Assembly: GCA_938045215.1 (NCBI GenBank) | Contig: CALINF010000136.1 | Span: forward strand, 1 to 13,827 | Direction of reading: 5' to 3' | From: an uncultured Halieaceae bacterium | GTDB taxonomy: Bacteria > Pseudomonadota > Gammaproteobacteria > Pseudomonadales > Halieaceae | Length of the DNA: 13,827 nucleotides | Shown: one piece after another, positions 7,476 through 13,444 of the stretch | Layout: each line of letters begins with the position of its first letter | Position numbering within the stretch: the stretch's first letter is position 1 | Notes under the pieces: generated by a model | The model's input: only the letters and a program-made list of their open reading frames with translations | The model's database searches: none | What the model was told of the DNA's origin: nothing | Made by a program: the position numbers and the translations under genes

Positions 7476-7853
7476 TCATGCCAGCAGCTTCCAGCCCACT
7501 GCCGCAAGACAGCCCCAGCCTCCAATCAACGCCAGCCCTCCTAGCGGAGTGATCGCACCGAGCCATTTAATGCCCGAAAGACTCAGCACATAGAGACTAC
7601 CGCTGAACAGTAGCAATCCCAGCAAAAACAGAAGGCCACTGGAGCGAAGCAAAAGGGTGGGTGGCTGACTTAGTGCCAGCAAGCCAACTGAAAGTAGCGC
7701 CAGCGTATGAATAAAATGGTACTGCACGGCCGTTTCAAAGACGCCAAGCGCGTAAGCATCGAGACGCCCCTTCAGTGCATGTGCGCCAAAGGCGCCCAGC
7801 GCCACTGCAATCATGCCGCTCAGGGCAGCCAGAGTTATAAACAGATTAGCCAT
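7476..7853 (-). CDS. DUF423 (YgdD-type) small integral membrane protein
   Basis: This is a 125-residue inner-membrane protein with four hydrophobic segments, starting MANLFITLAALSGMIAVALG and carrying the family motif GAFGAHALKGRL in the first loop, then VFETAVQYHFIHTLALL. These match the DUF423/YgdD family, whose role is not known. I chose ATG at 7853, which places the first membrane helix where the family has it. A TTG at 7874 in frame would add seven residues (beginning MCLQSF) without support. There is no clear ribosome site before 7853. It lies between rpoH and trmB on the same strand. A hairpin just upstream may limit read-through from rpoH. Family call is good; function unknown. Confidence 0.88.
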   Translation of the reverse strand: MANLFITLAALSGMIAVALGAFGAHALKGRLDAYALGVFETAVQYHFIHTLALLSVGLLALSQPPTLLLRSSGLLFLLGLLLFSGSLYVLSLSGIKWLGAITPLGGLALIGGWGCLAAVGWKLLA

Positions 7854-7874
7854 AGTGAAGGATTGTAGACACAA

Positions 7875-7893
7875 GGGGAGCGAAAAGCCCCCC
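7875..7893 (-). terminator. Hairpin between rpoH and the DUF423 gene, possible rpoH terminator
   Basis: On the minus strand, a 7-bp stem with one mismatch (GGGGGGC / GCTCCCC) closes a TTTTC loop, and is followed by TTGTGTCT, a loose U-rich tail. It sits about 75 nt after the rpoH stop and 21 nt before the DUF423 start. It could end most rpoH transcripts or attenuate read-through into DUF423 and trmB. The stem is visible; termination is inference, because the tail is poor in U. Confidence 0.4.
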
Positions 7894-7967
7894 TGTATTC
7901 AAAATTGATTGCTGAAAGTTGCGCGTTAAAAATTGACCGTTGAGGACCAGGAGTCGGCTTCTGTGTC

Positions 7968-8822
7968 TCAGGCGGCGATCGCGGTTCGCAGCTTTTTCAT
8001 AGCATTTTGCTCGAGCTGTCGAATACGCTCTGCCGATACGCCGTAGTGGTCGGCCAGTTCGTGCAGTGTCGCTTTCTTTTCCGCCAACCAGCGCTGTGCC
8101 AGGATGTCGCGGCTGCGCTCATCGAGATCAGCCAACGCTGCATGCAGCTGATTCTCGCTGCTTTCCTGCCAGTCGCTGTTTTCCAGCAATTCAGAGGGGT
8201 CACCGCTGTGATCCTCCAGGAAGTACTGCGGCGCCTGCCAGCTGTCCTCATCGTCGGCTCCCACAGGTCCGTCAAACCCCACATCGCGACTGCTGAGGCG
8301 ACCTTCCATACGGTGCACTTCTTTGATATCAACGCCCAAGTCATCAGCGACTGATTGCGCTTCCTGCGCGCTGAGCCACGCGAGCGTTTTCTTGGCACTG
8401 CGCAAGTTGAAAAACAGCTTGCGCTGGGCCTTGGTCGTGGCCACCTTCACTATGCGCCAGTTCTTGAGAATGTACTCATGCATTTCGGCCTTGATCCAAT
8501 GCACTGCAAACGACACCAGACGCACACCCTTCTCAGGATTAAAACGCTTGACGGCCTTCATCAGGCCTACATTACCTTCCTGAATCAGGTCAGCTTCAGC
8601 AAGACCGTAACCGGAGTAACTGCGGGCAATGTGTACAACAAAGCGCAAATGGGACATCACCAGCTCCCGCGCCGCTTCCACATTTTCTGAATAGTACAGA
8701 GCCTCTGCCAATTCCTTCTCACGCTCAACGCTGAGCATGGGAATAGCACTGACCGCCTGCACGTAGGCAGCGAGATTGGCACCGGGTACCATCTGGTCAA
8801 CAGGCTGTATGCTCTTACTCAT
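7968..8822 (-). CDS. rpoH: Heat-shock sigma factor RpoH (sigma-32)
   Basis: RpoH directs RNA polymerase to heat-shock promoters (chaperones, proteases). The 284-residue protein has regions 1.2 and 2.1-2.4 of a sigma-70 family member (SHLRFVVHIARSY, ADLIQEGNVGLMKAVKRF, VRLVSFAVHWIKAEMHEYIL). It has the diagnostic RpoH box QRKLFFNLR (residues 133-141), which no housekeeping sigma carries, and a region 4.2 helix-turn-helix ending ERIRQLEQNAMKKLR. The region 2.1 segment used for feedback by DnaK and FtsH is conserved. ATG at 8822 has GGAG eight bases upstream; an out-of-frame ATG four bases earlier meets a stop after three codons. The gene has its own control region with a perfect CIRCE operator, described separately, and follows ftsX as in Pseudomonas and E. 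coli. Confidence 0.97.
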   Translation of the reverse strand: MSKSIQPVDQMVPGANLAAYVQAVSAIPMLSVEREKELAEALYYSENVEAARELVMSHLRFVVHIARSYSGYGLAEADLIQEGNVGLMKAVKRFNPEKGVRLVSFAVHWIKAEMHEYILKNWRIVKVATTKAQRKLFFNLRSAKKTLAWLSAQEAQSVADDLGVDIKEVHRMEGRLSSRDVGFDGPVGADDEDSWQAPQYFLEDHSGDPSELLENSDWQESSENQLHAALADLDERSRDILAQRWLAEKKATLHELADHYGVSAERIRQLEQNAMKKLRTAIAA

Positions 8823-8830
8823 TCATTCGA

Positions 8831-8843
8831 CTCCATATCATGG
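8831..8843 (-). promoter_or_regulatory. rpoH ribosome site inside a small hairpin
   Basis: The Shine-Dalgarno GGAG of rpoH (8834-8831) begins in the 3' arm of a short perfect hairpin, CCAT-GAT-ATGG (8843-8833 on the minus strand). The four-base stem would cover the two G residues. It is too small to be stable alone, but rpoH translation in E. coli is known to be temperature-controlled by mRNA folding. The role here is speculative. Confidence 0.3.
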
Positions 8844-8852
8844 TGCGCAATT

Positions 8853-8879
8853 TTAGCACTCTTAGTATTAGAGTGCTAA
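8853..8879. promoter_or_regulatory. Perfect CIRCE operator (HrcA binding site) in the rpoH promoter
   Basis: The site reads TTAGCACTC, nine spacer bases, then GAGTGCTAA. All 18 defined positions match the CIRCE consensus TTAGCACTC-N9-GAGTGCTAA. CIRCE is bound by HrcA, a repressor that loses activity on heat shock and is refolded by GroEL; its usual targets are groESL and the hrcA-grpE-dnaK-dnaJ operon. Here it lies 31-57 bases upstream of the rpoH ATG and covers the predicted start site of the sigma-70 promoter and the -10 of a sigma-E-like promoter, a classic repressor position. No groE or dnaK gene is in the window and the divergent side holds only the end of ftsX, so rpoH is the only plausible target. 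The match is seen; HrcA control is inference. Confidence 0.9.
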
Positions 8880-8894
8880 TATCATAAAAGTTCC
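8868..8894 (-). promoter_or_regulatory. Possible sigma-E promoter of rpoH
   Basis: The minus strand has GGAACTT (8894-8888), the sigma-E -35 consensus, then 15 bases, then TCTAA (8872-8868), close to the sigma-E -10. The spacer is one base shorter than the usual 16. E. coli rpoH also has a sigma-E promoter, which gives precedent. The -10 falls inside the upstream half of the CIRCE operator (the string CACTCTAA spans the half-site boundary), so HrcA binding would block it. The motif is visible; use by sigma-E is inferred. Confidence 0.5.
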
Positions 8895-8908
8895 GGAAAT
8901 TTTGGCAA
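8881..8908 (-). promoter_or_regulatory. Sigma-70 promoter of rpoH
   Basis: On the minus strand, TTGCCA (8908-8903) and TATGAT (8886-8881) are separated by 16 bases, each one mismatch from the TTGACA and TATAAT hexamers. The start site would be near 8874, giving a leader of about 50 nt. That start falls inside the CIRCE operator at 8853-8879. The -35 immediately follows the T-rich tail of the ftsX terminator. This is the strongest promoter I can read in the window. Confidence 0.65.
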
Positions 8909-8948
8909 AAAATCGAAAATATGCCCTGTATTTCAATAACATACGGGC
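8907..8948 (-). terminator. Probable intrinsic terminator of ftsY-ftsE-ftsX
   Basis: On the minus strand a hairpin pairs GCCCGTAT (8948-8941) with ATAC-A-GGGC (8931-8923; one bulged A) around a 9-base loop. It is followed by ATATTTTCGATTTTTT, a T-rich tail ending at 8907. It begins 18 bases after the ftsX stop. The tail is interrupted by CGA, so efficiency is uncertain. It would separate ftsYEX transcripts from rpoH, whose promoter starts in the tail. Confidence 0.55.
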
Positions 8949-8966
8949 AGAAGTCAAAACGGATGA

Positions 8967-9947
8967 CTATCGGGGTTCTATCGCACCCAAATGACGGGAG
9001 ACCGCCAGCCAGGCGCCTGCCAAGCCGAGCAAGCCACCCACGAGCACCAGATTAAGACTACCGATCAGGCCAGGGCCGCGCAGGCTGAAGTCAGAGCCGT
9101 AGAGCGCGGCCAACTGTTCAACCGGTGCGCTCAGGAACCACAAACCGGCGCTCACCAGCAAAGCGGCAAACACGCCGCCGCCCACGCCATACCACAAGCC
9201 GGAATACAGAAACGGCCTGCGCACAAAGGCATTGCTGCCACCGACGAGCTTGACGATTACAATCTCTTCGCGACGACTCTCAATTGCCAACCGAATAGTA
9301 TTACCCAGTATCAGGACGACGCCAAAAATCAGAAACCCTCCCAGCGCCAGTACAGAGCGGCGACTCAGTTCCAGCAAGCTGTTGAGGCGCTGTAGCCAGG
9401 CCATATCGAGCGTGGCTTCAGCCACGAGAGGCTGTGCTTCAAACTCATCCCGTAGGGCAGTAACCTCATTCGGACTCAAGCTATCGACAGGCTCCACCAA
9501 CACTACATCTGGCAACGGGTTTTCCTGAAGGTTCTCCAGTATGTCGGCAAATCCCGAGACGCGGGTAAATTCTTCCAGTGCATCTTCCCTGGATACAAAC
9601 TGAACTTGTGCCAGCTGTGGGTCTTTTGACAGTTCTTCGATCAGCTCTTTAGCTGCGGCCTGAGATGTGCCATCCACCAGGAATAGAGACAGCTGTGCAG
9701 GGCTGTCCCAGGTGCTACTAACACGTCCTGCATTATCCAGCGCCACATCCAGGCTTACAGGCAAGGCCAGTGCGATGCCAATCACCAGCCAGGTCAGGAT
9801 ACTCGAAACAGGGTTGTCCAATATGCGCAAAAGACTGTCCGCAGAGGACTGCCTGTGATGGCGCAGCCAAGCGTCATAACGACCTCTGAGACTGGTGCGG
9901 CTGAGACTGGCCCCTTCGCGACGAGCGCTGGTTGCATCACCGGTCAT
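8967..9947 (-). CDS. ftsX: Cell division ABC transporter permease FtsX
   Basis: FtsX is the inner-membrane half of FtsEX, which couples ATP hydrolysis at the divisome to activation of periplasmic cell-wall hydrolases through EnvC-type partners. The 326-residue protein has a basic cytoplasmic N-terminus, a first membrane helix at about residues 48-66, and a periplasmic domain of about 130 residues (including QFVSREDALEEF and LPDVVLVEP). Three more membrane helices follow, at about 199-218, 250-273 and 295-316; the cytoplasmic loop IRLAIESRREEIVIVKLVG contacts FtsE. Length and topology are typical. The ATG at 9947 shares its A with the ftsE stop (TGATG), indicating coupled translation. Identification is secure. 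Confidence 0.96.
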   Translation of the reverse strand: MTGDATSARREGASLSRTSLRGRYDAWLRHHRQSSADSLLRILDNPVSSILTWLVIGIALALPVSLDVALDNAGRVSSTWDSPAQLSLFLVDGTSQAAAKELIEELSKDPQLAQVQFVSREDALEEFTRVSGFADILENLQENPLPDVVLVEPVDSLSPNEVTALRDEFEAQPLVAEATLDMAWLQRLNSLLELSRRSVLALGGFLIFGVVLILGNTIRLAIESRREEIVIVKLVGGSNAFVRRPFLYSGLWYGVGGGVFAALLVSAGLWFLSAPVEQLAALYGSDFSLRGPGLIGSLNLVLVGGLLGLAGAWLAVSRHLGAIEPR

Positions 9948-10612
9948 CAGGCCGCCATACCAGAGACCAGCCGACCATCGCGCAATGTGATGGTGCGATG
10001 ATGTAGCTGTGAGATTAAACCCAGGTCATGACTGGCGATCAGAACGGTCACTCCCACACGATTGAATTCTTCGAACAGTTGCATGACATCGGCAGACAGC
10101 GCCGGGTCGAGGTTGCCCGTGGGTTCGTCGGCCAGCAGGATTTTGGGGCGCCCCACTACCGCACGAGCAATACCAACTCGCTGCTGTTCGCCGCCAGACA
10201 GGGTAATAGGCAATGCCCGCTCGCGTTCCAGCAGGCCCACCTTATCGAGCGCGGCGCGCACGCGTCTACCCACTTCGCGCTGATCGTAACCCGCAATCAC
10301 CAGTGGCAGCGCAACGTTGTCAAACACGCTGCGATCAAACAGGAGCTGATGATTTTGAAACACAACACCTATCTCGCGTCGATGTCCCGGTATAGCTCTG
10401 GAGCCCACTTTTGCCAGGTCGCGGCCATCGATCAGCACTTTGCCTCGCGTGGGGCGGTCCATCAGCATAATCAGCCTCAATAGCGTACTTTTGCCTGCAC
10501 CGGAATGTCCGGTCAGAAACACCATTTCATCGCGGCTGATATCGATAGATATCTCACGCAGGGCGTCATGCCCTTCATCGTACCGCTTGCTGACTCGGTC
10601 AAATACGATCAT
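9947..10612 (-). CDS. ftsE: Cell division ATP-binding protein FtsE
   Basis: FtsE is the cytoplasmic ATPase of the FtsEX complex. The 221-residue ABC domain is complete: Walker A GHSGAGKS (residues 35-42), Q-loop Gln86 in VVFQNHQLL, signature LSGGEQQR (138-145), Walker B ILLADEPT (158-165) with GNLD after it, and the switch His195 in ASHD. The FQNHQLL Q-loop form is characteristic of FtsE rather than of LolD-type proteins. Its ATG overlaps the ftsY stop by four bases (ATGA) and its stop overlaps the ftsX start by one, so ftsY-ftsE-ftsX form one tightly coupled operon. No oddity seen. Confidence 0.97.
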   Translation of the reverse strand: MIVFDRVSKRYDEGHDALREISIDISRDEMVFLTGHSGAGKSTLLRLIMLMDRPTRGKVLIDGRDLAKVGSRAIPGHRREIGVVFQNHQLLFDRSVFDNVALPLVIAGYDQREVGRRVRAALDKVGLLERERALPITLSGGEQQRVGIARAVVGRPKILLADEPTGNLDPALSADVMQLFEEFNRVGVTVLIASHDLGLISQLHHRTITLRDGRLVSGMAA

Positions 10613-11790
10613 ACGTCGGCGGAATCACGATCAAAAAGGGCATCGATAAACTCAGTGGCGGCAAAAGGTCGCAGGTCCTCCACTGCTTCGCCGACCCCTA
10701 TATAGCGTATGGGAAGACCCAGCTTCTTCGCGATAGCAAAAATGACACCGCCCTTGGCAGTACCATCAAGCTTGGTCAGGCTCAGCCCTGTCACACCTAC
10801 CGAGCGTTGAAACTCACTGGCCTGAGCCAGAGCGTTCTGCCCGGTACCGGCATCCAGAACCAACATCACCTCATGCGGTGCGTCGGGGTCGATTTTGCCC
10901 ATAACACGGACAACCTTTTCCAGCTCTTCCATCAGGTTGTCCTTGTTGTGCAATCGACCCGCGGTATCGGCAATCAAGACATCAATTGAGCGTGCTCTGG
11001 CAGCCTGTAAGGCGTCGAAAATGACAGAGGCGCTGTCTGCACCGGTATGCTGGGCGATGACTGGCACGTCATTCCGGTCGCCCCACACCTGCAGCTGCTC
11101 AACCGCTGCCGCTCGAAAAGTATCGCCTGCAGCCAGCATCACCGAACGCCCCTCGGACTGATAGCGGCGCGCCAGTTTGCCAATCGTGGTGGTTTTGCCC
11201 ACACCATTCACACCCACCATCAGGATGACAAATGGGCTGCGACCAGACACGTTCAGTGGTTGTTCAACCGGTTTGAGCAGCACCAACAGCTCTTCCCGCA
11301 GAGCCTCCTCTAAAGCGTCGGGGTGCGTCAGTTCCTTACGCGAAACTCGACCGGTGAGGTTTCCTACAATCTCTAACGTCGCGTCTACACCCACATCGGC
11401 CAGCAGCAGCCGGGATTCCAGCTCCTCCAGCAGTTCGGCGTCTATCTCCTTGCGACCCAGAAACAGCGTACCCATACCGGCGACCAGATTGTCACTGGTG
11501 CGACCCAATCCGCGCCGCAGACGAGAGAATAACCCGGAGCTCTTTTGTGCACCGGGGTTGTCGTCAACCGGGCCGGTCACGGCCGTATCGACCGGCTGTT
11601 CCTCAGCGGTTGCCTTGCTTTCCTGGATCGCCGCACCGGGAGCGGCGGCTGCTGCCGATTCAGCCGCAGCCACTCCAGCTTCACCTGTAACATCGGTGGA
11701 CGAAGTCTCGCGATCAGTGGTCTCGGCGGCAAGTTCTTGCTGCGGCGTCTCAGACGCGGTTGATGCGTTTTTGCGCTTGAAAAATTTCAT
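10609..11790 (-). CDS. ftsY: Signal recognition particle receptor FtsY
   Basis: FtsY is the SRP receptor GTPase that delivers ribosome-nascent chains to the Sec translocon. The 393-residue protein begins MKFFKRKN and has an acidic, alanine-rich N-terminal A domain (about residues 10-85). The N domain follows, and then the G domain with G1 GVNGVGKT (193-200), DTFRAAA (223-229), G3 DTAGR (275-279), G4 TKLDGTAKGG (339-348) and the closing GVGEAVEDLRPF (365-376). I chose ATG at 11790 because it gives the usual basic N-terminal start. The open frame continues upstream to 12159, but that part lies antisense to rsmD. The gene is divergent from rsmD, a widespread arrangement; the M16 peptidase genes that stand between them in Pseudomonas are missing here. 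Confidence 0.96.
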   Translation of the reverse strand: MKFFKRKNASTASETPQQELAAETTDRETSSTDVTGEAGVAAAESAAAAAPGAAIQESKATAEEQPVDTAVTGPVDDNPGAQKSSGLFSRLRRGLGRTSDNLVAGMGTLFLGRKEIDAELLEELESRLLLADVGVDATLEIVGNLTGRVSRKELTHPDALEEALREELLVLLKPVEQPLNVSGRSPFVILMVGVNGVGKTTTIGKLARRYQSEGRSVMLAAGDTFRAAAVEQLQVWGDRNDVPVIAQHTGADSASVIFDALQAARARSIDVLIADTAGRLHNKDNLMEELEKVVRVMGKIDPDAPHEVMLVLDAGTGQNALAQASEFQRSVGVTGLSLTKLDGTAKGGVIFAIAKKLGLPIRYIGVGEAVEDLRPFAATEFIDALFDRDSADV

Positions 11791-11863
11791 ATCTGTCGTG
11801 CTAGAGTGCGCAGGCGAGCGCCCGCAGAGCGCGTATCCTAACACTCTTGAACAAGGCGAAGAA

Positions 11864-12457
11864 ATGGCTAAGTCAACGCGGCAGCGCCCTGATTCGAAAG
11901 GGCAGCTAAGAATCATTGGCGGACAATGGCGTGGGCGCAAGCTGCAGTTTACTGCCATAGATGGGCTAAGACCGACAACTGACCGAGTTCGCGAAACGCT
12001 CTTCAACTGGTTGATGAGCGAACTGCCCTCTGCCCGCTGCCTTGACCTGTTTGCCGGGAGCGGCGCTTTGGGGCTGGAAGCGCTATCGCGTGGCGCACGG
12101 TATTGTGATTTTGTTGAGCGCAGCGCAATCGCACAACGCGAAATCAGCCAGCACCTCACGGCACTGGCAGCCGCTGATCGGGGAGTCTGTCACAATGACA
12201 CCGCAGCTGATTTTCTAAACCGCACGAATAACAGCTCCGAGCCCTACAATATTGTATTCCTCGACCCGCCTTTTGGCCGAGAACTCATCGCTACAGTGCC
12301 AGCCGTGCTCGAAGCTCGGGGATTACTCACAAATCATGCTTTCATCTATGTTGAGTGTGCAACACAGGAACAACTGCCAGAGCTACCCGCGAGCTGGAAC
12401 CTGCACCGGGAGAAAACGGCAGGTGGTGTGACCTATCGGTTGTTTGTGCGCCCCTAG
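11864..12457 (+). CDS. rsmD: 16S rRNA (guanine(966)-N2)-methyltransferase RsmD
   Basis: RsmD methylates G966 of 16S rRNA in the assembled 30S subunit, using SAM. The 197-residue protein has RIIGGQWRGRKL (residues 16-27), LRPTTDRVRETLFNWL (35-50), SAM motif LDLFAGSGALG (60-70) followed by LEALSRGA, and the catalytic (N/D)PPF motif as FLDPPF (132-137). ATG at 11864 has AAGGCGAAG upstream and gives the normal length. The frame stays open upstream through sequence antisense to ftsY, which I reject as coding. It lies 44 nt before coaD, a common pairing. No clear promoter is visible in the 73-base divergent gap with ftsY. Confidence 0.95.
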   Translation: MAKSTRQRPDSKGQLRIIGGQWRGRKLQFTAIDGLRPTTDRVRETLFNWLMSELPSARCLDLFAGSGALGLEALSRGARYCDFVERSAIAQREISQHLTALAAADRGVCHNDTAADFLNRTNNSSEPYNIVFLDPPFGRELIATVPAVLEARGLLTNHAFIYVECATQEQLPELPASWNLHREKTAGGVTYRLFVRP

Positions 12458-12501
12458 CAAATTGTTTACCATCCACCGCTATCCCAAACTTGGACACCTG
12501 C

Positions 12502-12984
12502 ATGCGAGCCCATACGGTTATCTACCCCGGCACGTTCGACCCCATCACCAATGGACACGTCAATCTGACGGAGCGGGCGGCGCGTCTGTTCGATCGGGTC
12601 GTTGTGGCTATAGCCCACAGCGAGAAGAAAACGCCTCTGTTCAATCTGGAGCAAAGAGTTGAGCTGTGTGAGGTGTCATTGTCACATCTGGACAACGTGG
12701 AAGTGGTTGGATTCAGCAATCTGTTGACAGAGTTTGCCAAAAGCCAGGGTTCGTCATGCGTACTGAGGGGCCTGCGAGCTGTGGCAGACTTCGAATATGA
12801 GTTTCAACTGGCGAACATGAACAGGGCCATGTACCCGGAGTTTGAGAGTATCTTTCTAACTCCCTCCGAGCACCTGTCCTATATTTCATCGAGCCTGGTG
12901 CGCGAGATCGCAGCACTGGATGGCGATATCACACCTTTCGTACCTGCGCCGGTCGCCGACGCTCTGGCGCAACGCTTCAAGTAA
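12502..12984 (+). CDS. coaD: Phosphopantetheine adenylyltransferase CoaD
   Basis: CoaD transfers AMP from ATP to 4'-phosphopantetheine, the penultimate step of coenzyme A synthesis. The 160-residue protein shows the nucleotidyltransferase motif YPGTFDPITNGH (residues 8-19), the substrate segment LRGLRAVADFEYEFQLANMNR (88-108) and the second nucleotide motif ISSSLVRE (128-135), where many homologues have SSTxVRE. Length matches the family. ATG at 12502 precedes RAHTVIYPGTFD, the usual start; a longer open frame from 12355 overlaps rsmD and is rejected. The ribosome site is weak. Its stop lies four bases from the stop of the convergent downstream gene. Identification is secure. Confidence 0.96.
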   Translation: MRAHTVIYPGTFDPITNGHVNLTERAARLFDRVVVAIAHSEKKTPLFNLEQRVELCEVSLSHLDNVEVVGFSNLLTEFAKSQGSSCVLRGLRAVADFEYEFQLANMNRAMYPEFESIFLTPSEHLSYISSSLVREIAALDGDITPFVPAPVADALAQRFK

Positions 12985-12988
12985 ACGA

Positions 12989-13390
12989 TTAGTTCCCGGC
13001 AGGAGCCGCGGCTTCAGCCTGTTTGGCTTCCTCTGCAGCCTCGCGCTCCTGGCGAGCGTGATGAGCATCGATGTCCTTGTTGGTATACCCGGTCTCGCGA
13101 CAGCCCAGACAGCGCACAAAAGTCGCAGCACCGGGACCAAGAATCAGTGTCTCAGCGGCTTCCTCTGCATGACCCGCCAGAAGCGTGAATGGCAAGCTTA
13201 CCACCCAGGCTGCTGTGCCAACGGCGGTCATTACGACACCAATCGGCCGCGCAACCAACAGATCGCCAACCATAGCAAAGGCGTTGGGGCCGTCATCAAC
13301 CGCCTCCTGTGCCCACAGTGTCTGAGGTAGCGCCATACATGCCACCATTACTATCGCCGCAAAACGACGCGCGCCACTTTTTATTTTCAT
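12989..13390 (-). CDS. Small secreted protein with CxxC motif, function unknown
   Basis: This 133-residue protein has a signal peptide (basic start MKIKSGARRF, hydrophobic core, likely cleavage after Ala27 in LWA|QE). Next comes a conserved-looking segment ARPIGVVMTAVGTAAWVVSLPF (residues 47-68), long enough to span a membrane. Then LILGPGAATFVRCLGCRETGY contains Cys94-x-x-Cys97, and an Ala/Glu-rich charged tail ends the protein. The RPxG-hydrophobic-LPF pattern resembles small proteins common in Pseudomonas relatives that databases often label 'multidrug transporter' without evidence; I do not adopt that name. ATG at 13390 has GGGGAG six bases upstream; a GTG just before it is less well spaced. 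It lies 54 bases after mutM on the same strand, so co-transcription is possible. Role unknown. Confidence 0.75.
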   Translation of the reverse strand: MKIKSGARRFAAIVMVACMALPQTLWAQEAVDDGPNAFAMVGDLLVARPIGVVMTAVGTAAWVVSLPFTLLAGHAEEAAETLILGPGAATFVRCLGCRETGYTNKDIDAHHARQEREAAEEAKQAEAAAPAGN

Positions 13391-13444
13391 CACTTTCTCC
13401 CCAAGACGATTCAGTGTCCCCTGACTCCTTACAGTGTAGACCCT

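Noticed and set aside
8923..8948. The same hairpin considered as a terminator on the plus strand
   Set aside because: On the plus strand it is followed by AGAAGTCAAAACGG with no T tract and there is no plus-strand gene upstream to end.
11799..11809. Sequence GTGCTAGAGTG in the ftsY/rsmD gap, reminiscent of a CIRCE half-site
   Set aside because: Only about six bases of one half match and no partner half lies nine bases away, unlike the perfect site at 8853-8879.
11177..11863. Plus-strand extension of the rsmD frame far upstream
   Set aside because: It lies antisense to the ftsY G and A domains, is Ser/Pro/Arg-rich without domain signs, and rsmD has a good start at 11864 giving the family length.
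11791..12159. N-terminal extension of ftsY beyond MKFFKRKN
   Set aside because: It runs antisense into rsmD and adds residues no FtsY has; ATG at 11790 gives the expected start.
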